From assembly GCA_023453025.1 (NCBI GenBank), contig JAEXUD010000048.1, forward strand, positions 1 to 52,247: 52,247 bases of DNA. The letters are read 5' to 3'. Position 1 is the stretch's first letter; every line of letters begins with the position of its first letter. This stretch comes from Bacillota bacterium (GTDB lineage Bacteria; Bacillota; Clostridia; Tissierellales; Sedimentibacteraceae). The position numbers and the translations under genes are program-made. The notes under the pieces were generated by a model. That model made no database searches. It was given only the letters and a program-made list of their open reading frames with translations, and was not told where the DNA came from. Positions 27,201 to 34,607 of this stretch are shown here, in pieces.

Positions 27201-27764
27201 ATTTTTCTCTGAAGGTGTGAAAATATCAATTATGCCTCCTCTTACGGAAAACTGGCCAACACCTTCTATTGCATCAACTCTTTCATACTTAAGCTTTATC
27301 AGATTGCTTCTGAGTTCATTTAAGTCATAACTATTTCCATATTTTAATTCTATTACAGAATTCTTAAATCTATCTTTAGGCATTACTCTGGTTATCACTG
27401 AATTGACTGAGGCTGTTATTATTTGTTTTTTTGAATTTATAATTTTATCTAATATATCAGTCCTTTTATATTCCACATCCTTGCTTAATGCATCAACGTT
27501 GTATAATAAAAATTCTTTCGGATGAAGTCTGTTTCCATTGTCTGTATATGCTTTTATTTCTTCTTCATATTTTCTTGATTTAGCTTCATTGCTTGTTAAA
27601 AGCAAAATCTTATTTGTTGCAGATTCTAATAAATTGCACACCAAATACGCCATGCTCTCTTCGTTGATTCCTTGAACAAGCTGGCGCTTACCATTGTTAT
27701 AATTTTCAATTATTTTGTTATATTTATCAGTTTTTTGAAACTGTTCAAACAAAATTCTATTCAT
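24219..27764 (-). CDS. mfd: Transcription-repair coupling factor
   Basis: An 1181-aa Mfd that pushes stalled RNA polymerase off damaged DNA and recruits UvrA. Domains in order: UvrB-like N-terminal region with the VEGVGQFSVRGGIIDIFTP motif, RNA-polymerase-interacting CarD-like domain (FVVHEHHGIGQYVGIEKI, near 500), SF2 helicase with Walker A DVGFGKTEVAMRAAFKAV and DEEQRFGVKHKE, the SATPIPRT motif III, QLRGRIGR motif VI, and the C-terminal TRCF domain. Length is standard. It follows pth by about 20 bp in the conserved order glmU-pth-mfd and probably shares that transcript. Confidence 0.97.
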   Translation of the reverse strand: MNRILFEQFQKTDKYNKIIENYNNGKRQLVQGINEESMAYLVCNLLESATNKILLLTSNEAKSRKYEEEIKAYTDNGNRLHPKEFLLYNVDALSKDVEYKRTDILDKIINSKKQIITASVNSVITRVMPKDRFKNSVIELKYGNSYDLNELRSNLIKLKYERVDAIEGVGQFSVRGGIIDIFTPSEKNPVRVEFFDDEVDSIRSVDLKTQRSVKNLKSIRIIPCSDLIFQKDEIKKIVSEIDKDYQNRIGKIKDIHNSKEVEKKLKTIHNSYQDKLSGGLGIENADLLVPFIKDNFVSVLDYFDDNFILVLDEPERIIEELKNLNESFGLKYGELFEKGEIFTKQSSVYLSEQELISKIACKSFISINGKNKIFETDDSISLLFKEAPSYYGKMEDLSKDLNRLKYKGYKIAIVVSSNEGCLKLHNILNDYECTTTLSKDKNVEAQSGQVVIVPGELKKGFEYYDNKILVLTENEVFGSVRKKTQKHKKQKGSKIEVFTDLKVGDFVVHEHHGIGQYVGIEKIDVQNIKKDYLCIKYKGEDKLYVPVDQMSLIQKYIGSDSEKPKLNKMGSVEWVKVKERSKAAIENMAAELVKLYAERKVVNGYQFSTDTEWQKEFEYKFPFQETDDQLRCIKEIKKDMEKSLCMDRLLCGDVGFGKTEVAMRAAFKAVMDSKQVAILVPTTILAQQHYANIVDRFRGYPVKIEMLSRFRTPHQQAKVINDLNKGLVDIVVGTHKLLSKELKFKDLGLLIIDEEQRFGVKHKELIKQLKTNIDVLTLSATPIPRTLHMSMIGVRDMSIISEPPGDRLPIQTYVIEYNEGLIKDAIEKEISRGGQIYYVHNRVIDIDSAASKLQKLVPDARIAVAHGQMNERHLENIMFEFVQKSYDILVCTTIIETGMDIPNANTLIIDNADHLGLSQLYQLRGRIGRSNKVSFAYLTYEKDKMLSEVADKRLKAIKEFTEFGSGFKIAMRDLEIRGCGNILGAEQHGHMLAIGYDLYVKFLDRAVKELQGKMNEDEDIETSVDLSVDGYIPSTYIENEEQKIEIYKKIAATTSKTDIYDITEEIIDRFGNPPKQVDNLLKISYIKSLCKKLHVKAITQTGITVNIELYSVNDLNQDIIGFLIENYNSKIKFDVSKEPVIKYKLDSAEQMKILQELEKFFEILNNYKAGLKESAKEEKYD

Positions 27765-27784
27765 GATTTACCTTTTCCACCATA

Positions 27785-28357
27785 TTATTGTTCTTCTGAT
27801 GCTTTTATATTATATTTCTGCATTGCGTTGTCTACGTTATTTTCAACAATTTCAATTGCAGCATCCGCAGCCCTATCAATTATTGAAAGTATTATATCTC
27901 TGTCTTCCTTATTAAATCTCTGAAGAACATAATCAGCTAAATCCATGTCGGGATTTCTTCCGATTCCAATACGAATACGGGGAAAATTCGTTCCTACATG
28001 CTGTATTATCGATTTCATACCATTATGGGTGCCCGGACTTCCCTGCGGCCTGATTCTCAGTGTTCCCACGGGTATATCAATATCGTCATAAATTACTATG
28101 AGATTCTCAACCGGAATTTTATAAAATTTAACTATTTCATCAATGGCAATTCCGCTTCTGTTCATATAGGTAACAGGCTTTACAAGCATAACTTTTTCTC
28201 CGTTTATGGATACCTCCCCATATACGGAGTTAAACTTTAATTTATTTATTTTTACATTATACTTTTCAGCCAAATAATCTAATGTATCAAAACCTACATT
28301 ATGTCTTGTACCTGTATATTCCTTACCCGGATTACCTAGTCCTGCAATTATATACAT
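27785..28357 (-). CDS. pth: Peptidyl-tRNA hydrolase
   Basis: A 190-aa Pth that releases tRNA from dropped-off peptidyl-tRNA. The start MYIIAGLGNPGKEYTGTRHN holds the conserved Asn and the catalytic His. YDDIDIPVGTLRIRPQGSPG and GTHNGMKSIIQHVG complete the active site. The ATG follows AGAGGTAAAT and is 8 bp after the glmU stop, in the block glmU-pth-mfd. Confidence 0.97.
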   Translation of the reverse strand: MYIIAGLGNPGKEYTGTRHNVGFDTLDYLAEKYNVKINKLKFNSVYGEVSINGEKVMLVKPVTYMNRSGIAIDEIVKFYKIPVENLIVIYDDIDIPVGTLRIRPQGSPGTHNGMKSIIQHVGTNFPRIRIGIGRNPDMDLADYVLQRFNKEDRDIILSIIDRAADAAIEIVENNVDNAMQKYNIKASEEQ

Positions 28358-28365
28358 ATTTACCT

Positions 28366-29736
28366 CTAATATCTGTTCTTTCCCAAACCCTTTTTATTTA
28401 CCTGTCTTGCTCTTGCAATAGCTAGATCTCCTTCTTCCACATCGTCAGTTATTGTTGAACCGCATGCCACATATCCTCCGGGCTTAATATTTACAGGTGC
28501 AACCAGATTTGAATTGCTCCCGATAAAAGCTCCGTCACCAACTGATGTTTTATGCTTTTTCTTTCCGTCATAATTAACGAAAACTACACCACAGCCTATA
28601 TTAACATCTTTTCCTATATCGGCGTCTCCTATGTATGCTAAGTGTGATGATTTTGAATTATCTCCGATTGTAGATTTCTTAATCTCTACAAAATCGCCTA
28701 TTTTTACATTTTTCCCCAAAATAGTTTCAGGTCTCAGATAAGCAAATGGTCCTACATTAGTTCCGTCACCTATAATTGATTCTAACACTTTTGAGCTTTC
28801 AATCGATACGTTATTTTTTATGGTTGAGTTAATTATTCTTGAATTAGGGCCGATTGAACAATGCGAGCCTATTATTGTCTTGCCTTCTATAAAAGTCCCG
28901 GGGTAAATAATTGTGTCATTACCTATTTCAACTGAATCTTCAATATAGGTGTATTCAGGATCAATTATTGTGACTCCGGAAAGCATAAGTTTTTTATTTA
29001 TTCTGTCCTGCATTATTTTAGAAACCTCTGCAAGCTGTACCTTGTCGTTTACTGCCTTTATGTCATCAGAATCATCAAGAACCCATCCGCCTATTTTACA
29101 GCCTTCGCTGTTTAAAACCTTGATAGTATCAGTAATGTAATATTCTCCTTGTGAATTGTTTGTATCAATTTTGCCTAGAGCATATTTTAATAATTTTCCA
29201 TTGAAGCAGAATATGCCTGTATTTATTTCTTTTATTTTTTTAATATTTTCTGAAGCATCCTTTTCTTCAACAATATTCATTACAGATGAATCACTATTTC
29301 TTATGATTCTTCCATAGCCCTTGGGGTTTTCCAGAAATGCAGTCATAACTGATGCCGCATAATTGTTGTCATCATGGTATTTCATGAATGATTTCAGCGT
29401 TTCTTTTCTTATCAGCGGGCCGTCACCTACCAGAATTATTACAGTATCGTCATCATTTATGTATTCTGAAGCAGACATTACAGCATATCCTGTGCCGTAA
29501 GGAGCTCCTTCTCCAATCGGCTGCTCAACTGTTAAAACATTCATATCCTTTATATTATTTTCAACACTCTCTTTACCATGTCCAAGAACAACAACATTTT
29601 TTTCTATTCCTGTATTTTTAGCAGCTTCGACAACATATCTGATCATTTCTTTTCCGCAAACTTTGTGCAGAGTCTTTGGAATGTCGGATTTCATTCTTGT
29701 GCCTTCCCCGGCTGCCAAAATAATTGACATACTCAT
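28366..29736 (-). CDS. glmU: Bifunctional UDP-GlcNAc pyrophosphorylase / GlcN-1-P acetyltransferase
   Basis: A 456-aa GlmU making UDP-N-acetylglucosamine for the cell wall. The N-terminal nucleotidyltransferase has LAAGEGTRMKSDIPKTLHKV and GDGPLI. The C-terminal left-handed beta-helix shows hexapeptide repeats (IGSHCSIGPNSRI, IGDADIGKDVNIGCG), with catalytic residues in RPETILGKNVKIGDFVE and the C-terminal loop. Either ATG at 29736 or at 29730 may be used; GGAGAAATAAT precedes. It follows spoVG in the conserved purR-spoVG-glmU order. The usual next gene, prs, is missing here. Confidence 0.97.
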   Translation of the reverse strand: MSMSIILAAGEGTRMKSDIPKTLHKVCGKEMIRYVVEAAKNTGIEKNVVVLGHGKESVENNIKDMNVLTVEQPIGEGAPYGTGYAVMSASEYINDDDTVIILVGDGPLIRKETLKSFMKYHDDNNYAASVMTAFLENPKGYGRIIRNSDSSVMNIVEEKDASENIKKIKEINTGIFCFNGKLLKYALGKIDTNNSQGEYYITDTIKVLNSEGCKIGGWVLDDSDDIKAVNDKVQLAEVSKIMQDRINKKLMLSGVTIIDPEYTYIEDSVEIGNDTIIYPGTFIEGKTIIGSHCSIGPNSRIINSTIKNNVSIESSKVLESIIGDGTNVGPFAYLRPETILGKNVKIGDFVEIKKSTIGDNSKSSHLAYIGDADIGKDVNIGCGVVFVNYDGKKKHKTSVGDGAFIGSNSNLVAPVNIKPGGYVACGSTITDDVEEGDLAIARARQVNKKGLGKNRY

Positions 29737-29814
29737 ATTATTTCTCCTTAACTTGTAATACTTTGCTATTATAGTACATATATTGAATTAAGTCAAAAAA
29801 ATTTCACAATAAAA

Positions 29815-29837
29815 GGGTCTTTCTACTAAAAAGACCC
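29815..29837 (-). terminator. Terminator after spoVG
   Basis: GGGTCTT and AAGACCC are perfect arms around a 9-nt loop, followed on the minus strand by TTTT. It lies between spoVG and glmU and suggests glmU has its own promoter or partial read-through. Confidence 0.85.
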
Positions 29838-29872
29838 GGATACTGTTGATTATAAAATCATCAGTCATGGCG

Positions 29873-30163
29873 CTATAGAAGAGCTGCTTCTGCACTTTCT
29901 CCTTCTTCTAGGCGCTTTTCTTCATAAGCCTTAAAAACAGCTTCCGCTACAAGATTTCTTGTATCAGAATTTATTGGATGAGCTATATCTTTAAACTCTC
30001 CATCCGGCATTTTTCTGCTTGGCATAGCTATGAACAAGCCTTCCTGTCCTTCAATAATTTTAATGTCGTGAACCACAAAGCAATCATCAAAAGTAACGGA
30101 AACGATTGCCTTCATCTTACCCTCAGAATTGATCTTTCTTACTCTAACGTCCGATATTTTCAT
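29873..30163 (-). CDS. spoVG: Septation regulator SpoVG
   Basis: A 96-aa RNA/DNA-binding regulator that affects asymmetric septation and many other genes. MKISDVRVRKINSEGKMKAI, DDCFVVHDIKIIEGQEGLF and MPSRKMPDGEFKDIAHPIN are the conserved blocks. I start at the ATG 30163, preceded by GGTGGTGA, not at an upstream in-frame ATG at 30235, which gives a non-homologous 24-residue extension. It follows purR by about 110 bp. Confidence 0.96.
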   Translation of the reverse strand: MKISDVRVRKINSEGKMKAIVSVTFDDCFVVHDIKIIEGQEGLFIAMPSRKMPDGEFKDIAHPINSDTRNLVAEAVFKAYEEKRLEEGESAEAALL

Positions 30164-30271
30164 GTTGTCACCACCTTCCCCCAAAAGATTATGTCCTATT
30201 TGTTCTATTATACTATATCTGTATAAAAAATGCAAAAAAACATTTTCTATTTTGGTAAAAAAAGTATGAAA

Positions 30272-31093
30272 TTATTTTAACAATTTATAGTTTGGCTGAA
30301 TATCAATGACACCTTCCTTTTCATTTATTTTATTTAATATTAAAATCGACAAATAATCATCCACTAATTTTTTTTCAGGCTCCTTTGTTTCAATAACAAC
30401 TGCAGTTCCCACTACCTCAGCACTGAATTCTCTCATCATATCTGCCATACCCTTGCATGTCCCGCCGCCCTTCATAAAGTCATCTACTATTAAAACCCTG
30501 GAGTTTTCCTTTAGAGACCTTCTTGATAGGGACATGGTCTGAATATTGTTGGAAGAGCCTGATACATAATTTATGCTTACAGTTGTTCCTTCTGTAACTT
30601 TATTGTTTCTTCTTATAACAGCAACAGGTACATTAAGCTTTTGTCCGGTTAGAATTGCAACCGGTATACCTTTTGTTTCGACAGTAATTATACAATCTAT
30701 TTTTTTATTGGAAAATTCTGATGATATTACTTTTGCAATATTAGTTACCACGCTGGGATTATTAAATATGTCTGTCATATAAATAAATCCTCCGGGCAAA
30801 ATTCTGTTTTTATTTGAAAACAAATCACACAATTCATTAAGCATCGCCGATTTCTCTTTTACTCCCAGTACCGGAACAAAGACTGCCCCTCCTGAAGCTC
30901 CTGATATTGTTTCGATTTTTCCGTAATCAAGTTCTGAAACAAGTTCTTTTACAATTGCCACATCTTCACTTATTGTAGATTTGGCAGCATTGAAAATTTC
31001 AGAAAAATAATTGTAAGAAAAAACAAAATTAGGTTTTTCAGCGAAAATTTTCATTAATGCGCCAATTCTTTGATTTCTTTTATATTTTTTCAT
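30272..31093 (-). CDS. purR: Purine operon repressor PurR (PRT-fold)
   Basis: A 273-aa repressor with an N-terminal winged helix (KKYKRNQRIGALMKIF ... NAAKSTISEDVAIVKEL) and a C-terminal phosphoribosyltransferase-like domain that senses PRPP through VLIVDDFMKGGGTCKGM. It is the Gram-positive PurR, unrelated to the E. coli LacI-type protein. The start at 31093 (MKKYKRNQ) is preceded by CGGAGTAA; a longer in-frame start at 31150 adds residues unlike the family. First gene of the purR-spoVG-glmU block; a MITE sits about 100 bp upstream. Confidence 0.94.
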   Translation of the reverse strand: MKKYKRNQRIGALMKIFAEKPNFVFSYNYFSEIFNAAKSTISEDVAIVKELVSELDYGKIETISGASGGAVFVPVLGVKEKSAMLNELCDLFSNKNRILPGGFIYMTDIFNNPSVVTNIAKVISSEFSNKKIDCIITVETKGIPVAILTGQKLNVPVAVIRRNNKVTEGTTVSINYVSGSSNNIQTMSLSRRSLKENSRVLIVDDFMKGGGTCKGMADMMREFSAEVVGTAVVIETKEPEKKLVDDYLSILILNKINEKEGVIDIQPNYKLLK

Positions 31094-31189
31094 ATTTACT
31101 CCGCACGAATGTTTTATACTGATTATATAATAAATGTTCGCAATGCACAAGATATTTATTATTTTTTTATATAATTATTATGCTCTGCT

Positions 31190-31443
31190 GTTACTATTCA
31201 CAGTCCATCCATAAACTTAAGAAAAATAAGAAAAATATATAGCGAACTTTTGCAGGACACGACTATAATTCTTAGTGAATGGAGGTTAAAAATCCGTTAA
31301 GCAGCTTGCATTGTTTGAGCGTCAGCGAGTTTGCAAGCTGTAGGATTTTTAGCCGCAATGAGCTTTAGAATTATTCGTGTTCGAAACCGCGAGCGGGTAT
31401 TTTTCTTATTTTTCGCCTTCGCTTTGCAACTGTGAATGGTAAC
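31190..31443. mobile_element. MITE-like element, copy 2 (254 bp, with inner insert)
   Basis: Same terminal repeats as the copy at 8505-8674 (GTTACTATTCACAG and CTGTGAATGGTAAC), flanked by a perfect 8-bp target duplication, GCTCTGCT, at 31182-31189 and 31444-31451. Compared with copies 1 and 3 it carries 77 extra bases (31276-31352). That stretch is itself palindromic: TAAAAATCC / GGATTTTTA outside CAGCTTGCA / TGCAAGCTG. No ORF. The perfect duplication suggests recent insertion. The rest of 31094-31505 holds only upstream sequence of purR and the hairpin at 31481. Confidence 0.85.
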
Positions 31444-31480
31444 GCTCTGCTTCCATAAGTAAGAATATCTTTTCAAAATG

Positions 31481-31507
31481 TTCAGCTTTAGCTGAACGAA
31501 TTCACTT
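31481..31507. repeat. Short hairpin motif, copy 2
   Basis: TTCAGC / GCTGAA stem with TTTA loop and the tail CGAATTCACTT, 23 of 27 positions equal to the motif at 976-1002 and with a compensating base-pair change. Its tail overlaps the stop codon of the DMT permease gene. It may act as that gene's 3' end stem. Confidence 0.5.
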
Positions 31508-32390
31508 ACTGAAATTTCTTTTTAAATACCCAATCAAATCCTAACTCTGCTATGAGAACTGCTGAAAAAATCACAGCAAATCCGATTATTGTAAAAGCAG
31601 AATATTTTTCTTTTAATAAAATAACTCCAATCAAGCTGCCTATAACTGATTCCATGCTTAATATAATTGCCGCGTGTGTTGTTGATGTATATTTCTGTCC
31701 CATTGTCTGCATCAAGAAGCAAAGCAGCGTAGTTACCAGGCTTAAATAAAGCATGCTTGCTGAGCCCTTTACGTTAATTGCAATAGGTTCGCCTTCAAAA
31801 ATCGTCATAAAAAAGAATATTACAGTACAGGTTAGTATCTGCAGCGTTGAGATTACCACAGGATCCTTGTCTGCTGCAAATATGCCTGTAGCAACAACCT
31901 GCCACGCAAAAGAAATCGCACATAAAAACGTCAAAAAATCCCACAAATTAAACCTTCCAAAATTCTTGAAATCAACTGTTAAAAGTATTATTCCGACAAA
32001 CATTAATCCGGCAGCAACAATATTATTTCTCTTTGGTTTTACCTTTGTTACCAGCCAATAAAAAAATGGAACCATGACCACATTTGTGCCTGTTAAAAAT
32101 GCTGAGTTGCCTGTCGATGTTCCTTCCAGCCCCAATGTTTGCAAAACAAACCCGACAGCTAAAAACAAACCCATAATAATTCCGGCTTTAATATCCGCCT
32201 TATTTATACTTCTTAATTTTTTCCTGAATAATATAATTGAAACTGCAAAAGCAATTATAAATCTTAAAAACAATAACTGATTAGTTGTATAAATTTCAAG
32301 TGCCAACTTAGTTACCGAAAATCCGGTTCCCCAAAAAAATGCTACAAAAAACAGCATTAAATCTGCTTGCTTAGCTGTCAAATCCTTCAT
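31506..32390 (-). CDS. DMT-superfamily (EamA) permease
   Basis: A 294-aa inner-membrane protein with about ten hydrophobic segments and two EamA repeats (first from MLFFVAFFWGTGFSVTK, second from WDFLTFLCAISFAWQVVATG). Members move amino acids, nucleosides or other metabolites; the substrate here is unknown. Start at ATG 32390 with GGAGG five bases upstream is preferred to 32402. It follows a racemase gene by about 60 bp on the same strand, so an amino-acid or amino-acid-derivative substrate is a reasonable guess but nothing more. Confidence 0.88.
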   Translation of the reverse strand: MKDLTAKQADLMLFFVAFFWGTGFSVTKLALEIYTTNQLLFLRFIIAFAVSIILFRKKLRSINKADIKAGIIMGLFLAVGFVLQTLGLEGTSTGNSAFLTGTNVVMVPFFYWLVTKVKPKRNNIVAAGLMFVGIILLTVDFKNFGRFNLWDFLTFLCAISFAWQVVATGIFAADKDPVVISTLQILTCTVIFFFMTIFEGEPIAINVKGSASMLYLSLVTTLLCFLMQTMGQKYTSTTHAAIILSMESVIGSLIGVILLKEKYSAFTIIGFAVIFSAVLIAELGFDWVFKKKFQ

Positions 32391-32447
32391 ACTTTCCTCC
32401 AATGATGTAGAAACAGCATGTACTATTTCTTAATTTGATAATGTTGT

Positions 32448-33143
32448 TTAATTTAATTCTGCTCCTGCAAATACTATCGAAGCTTCTGTCAAAACTTCCA
32501 TAGGATTGATAAACGGACCTTCAATATTATATAAATATTGTGCGGATGACAGCTCTGTACATCCCAATAAAAACGTCTCAGCGCCTTTATTTTTCAATTC
32601 TTCGACGCATTCAAAAAACAAATCGGTTCCTTCATCATACTTGCCGCTTTTAATAACATCATAAATAAATTTCATTAGTTTTTCCTGTGTTTTTTCAGGA
32701 ACAACTGTTTTAATTCCAATTCTGTTACAGCGGTTTTCATATATTTTGGTTTTTATTGTTCCATCAGTTGCCATTATTCCCACAACAGTGTCCTTGCCAT
32801 ATTTATTAAGGGTATATTTTACAGTTTCCTCAATCATATCAATGAATGGTATATGTACATTTTCTTTTATTTTATCTATGAAGTAATGCGCTGTATTGCA
32901 TGGCATTATTAAAAAATCCGCTCCGCCTTGTTCAAGGATTTTAGCTGATTTAATAAGCTCAGCGGTTGGGTCTTCTCCATTTGCTATAATTGCTTCAGTT
33001 CTGTCCGGTATGTTCGTATTGCTGTCAATTAAAACACGAATATGTTCTTTATCCTTTAATGCTTTTGTTCTGCAAACTATGCGGCGATATAAATCTACTG
33101 TTGCCAGAGGACCCATACCTCCTATTATTCCGATTGTCTTCAT
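32448..33143 (-). CDS. Aspartate/glutamate racemase family protein
   Basis: A 231-aa cofactor-independent racemase. Both catalytic cysteines are visible: MPCNTAHYF near residue 82 and LLGCTELSSAQ near 194. The start MKTIGIIGGMGPLATVDLY is typical of aspartate racemases, which make D-aspartate. Whether it acts on Asp, Glu or another amino acid cannot be read from the sequence. The ATG follows TAGAGGTGTAAT. Probably in one transcript with the downstream permease. Confidence 0.9.
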   Translation of the reverse strand: MKTIGIIGGMGPLATVDLYRRIVCRTKALKDKEHIRVLIDSNTNIPDRTEAIIANGEDPTAELIKSAKILEQGGADFLIMPCNTAHYFIDKIKENVHIPFIDMIEETVKYTLNKYGKDTVVGIMATDGTIKTKIYENRCNRIGIKTVVPEKTQEKLMKFIYDVIKSGKYDEGTDLFFECVEELKNKGAETFLLGCTELSSAQYLYNIEGPFINPMEVLTEASIVFAGAELN

Positions 33144-33207
33144 ATTACACCTCTATATATAATCATAACGTAATTATATCATATAGTGAATTCAGTAACA
33201 ATAAGTA

Positions 33208-33231
33208 AAAAACAAGCTTCCGCTTGTTTTT
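33208..33231 (-). terminator. Terminator after the DUF4397 gene
   Basis: AAAAACAAGC and GCTTGTTTTT are perfect 10-bp arms around a 4-nt loop, with a T-run on the minus strand. It can work in both directions but only a minus-strand gene ends here. Confidence 0.88.
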
Positions 33232-33246
33232 GAACATCTTTGAACA

Positions 33247-33978
33247 TCAGCACAGTTCCAAGTAATTAACCCCGTCTTCCGGTATTATTATTTTCACATC
33301 AGGGTTTTCACCATATTTACCGGATACAAATAAAGTGTAGTGCATTCTCGGTGCAAATTCAATATTCATGGTCTTTACATCTGATTTACTTTGTTTTTCC
33401 CTCAGCTTCAATGTGTATCTTCCTGATGGAATAAAAACATTGCCGGAGACATCTCCATAGTTTACACCTGAAAATAAAACTGCTCCGTCTGATGCCGCTA
33501 ATTCTAAATCCGGCGCTTCAGCTGCAAGATTTATAAATCTTACTGCCGACATTCTGCTTGTATTGGAATTTTCTTTTGCTTCAGGTATCATCAGTATGCT
33601 CATATCAGTCTTGTCATAATCGTCCTCAGCTATTACCCCCGTGTAAGCAAGATTCCGGTCTATGTCAACAGTTGATTCGAAAACAATTTTTTTAGGCTCT
33701 GATTCATAAATTTTCACTTGATACCTTCCGGGATCAAACTTAACATACTTTGTAAATTCTCCCTTTTTTAAATTTTCTGCCATAATTATTTCATTAACCT
33801 GGATGTCAAGATTATCTGCATATGTGTTAAGTATCCTGAAAAATGATTTTTTGCAGTAGCAGCTGCTCATCTGACCATATACTGAATTGTTACTTAAATA
33901 ATTATACCATTGAGGGTATGTAAAATATGGATTATAGTTGTCGGTATAATTGTTGACATGCCTTATTATATCGTTCAT
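33247..33978 (-). CDS. DUF4397-domain protein
   Basis: A 243-aa protein with two beta-rich repeats of the DUF4397 type: SFFRILNTYADNLDIQVNEIIMAENLKKGEFTKYV and SAVRFINLAAEAPDLELAASDGAVLFSGVNYGDV. Each is followed by a GRYxxKxxE/R strand. In many Firmicutes such domains occur in surface or spore proteins. Here there is no signal peptide, and the first 40 residues are rich in Tyr and Asn (NYTDNYNPYFTYPQWYNYLS), as in some spore-coat proteins. ATG at 33978 follows AGAGGTGA; the longer start at 33996 overlaps that site. Function unknown. Confidence 0.8.
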   Translation of the reverse strand: MNDIIRHVNNYTDNYNPYFTYPQWYNYLSNNSVYGQMSSCYCKKSFFRILNTYADNLDIQVNEIIMAENLKKGEFTKYVKFDPGRYQVKIYESEPKKIVFESTVDIDRNLAYTGVIAEDDYDKTDMSILMIPEAKENSNTSRMSAVRFINLAAEAPDLELAASDGAVLFSGVNYGDVSGNVFIPSGRYTLKLREKQSKSDVKTMNIEFAPRMHYTLFVSGKYGENPDVKIIIPEDGVNYLELC

Positions 33979-34042
33979 AAATTCACCTCTTTTCATTTTG
34001 TTTTATTATATGAAAAGAGGCGGTAAATGTTCAACTAACTGT

Positions 34043-34546
34043 CTAGATAAAGGAGTCGGGAAAATTAACATACTTTACAAGAATCGACACAAATTTCTCC
34101 AAATACTCTTTATCTTTCTCATCAAATCTGTCCAGCACCGGACTGTCAATATCCAATACACCTATTAATCTAACACCCTTTACTATTGGAATTACTATTT
34201 CTGAATTCGAATCTGAGTCGCATGCAATGTGACCGGGAAATTCGTGAACATTTTTAACCAGCTGGGTTTCTTTTGTATCCGCCGCTGTACCGCAAACTCC
34301 CTTGCCTGTTTTGATATGCGTACATGCAGGTTTTCCCTGGAAAGGACCAAGCACCAACTCATTATTTTTATATAAATAAAATCCGGACCAGTTTATATCA
34401 TCCAGAAGCAGCCATAAAACCGCTGCCGCATTTGACAGGTTTGCCAGCCAGTCAGGTTCTTCAGATATTAAAGCAGTCAGCATCATATTTAAGTAATCAT
34501 AAAATTTATCCTTTGATTCAAATTCAATTTTTTCTATGCTGTTCAT
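34043..34546 (-). CDS. Free methionine-(R)-sulfoxide reductase (GAF fold)
   Basis: A 167-aa GAF-domain enzyme of the fRMsr type, which reduces free methionine-R-sulfoxide. The conserved WLLLDDINWSGFYLY, QGKPACTHIKTGKGVCGTAA and HIACDSDSNSEIVIPI segments supply the three family cysteines (in PAC, GVCG and IAC). Final stretch VLDIDSPVLDRFDEKD is also typical. The ATG follows AAGGAGCTTTAA. It lies about 60 bp after leuS on the same strand, separated by a stem-loop. Confidence 0.92.
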   Translation of the reverse strand: MNSIEKIEFESKDKFYDYLNMMLTALISEEPDWLANLSNAAAVLWLLLDDINWSGFYLYKNNELVLGPFQGKPACTHIKTGKGVCGTAADTKETQLVKNVHEFPGHIACDSDSNSEIVIPIVKGVRLIGVLDIDSPVLDRFDEKDKEYLEKFVSILVKYVNFPDSFI

Positions 34547-34567
34547 TTAAAGCTCCTTTATATATAT

Positions 34568-34598
34568 GGAGACGGAGCCTATTTTAAGGTCCGTCCCC
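34568..34598. repeat. GGGGACGG-type stem-loop
   Basis: On the minus strand GGGGACGGA and TCCGTCTCC form a stem with G-U pairs between leuS and the fRMsr gene. It resembles the GGGGACGG-type repetitive hairpins scattered in many Firmicutes genomes, but there is only one copy in this window. No T-run follows, so it is a weak terminator at best. Confidence 0.45.
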
Positions 34599-34607
34599 AG
34601 AGTGAGT

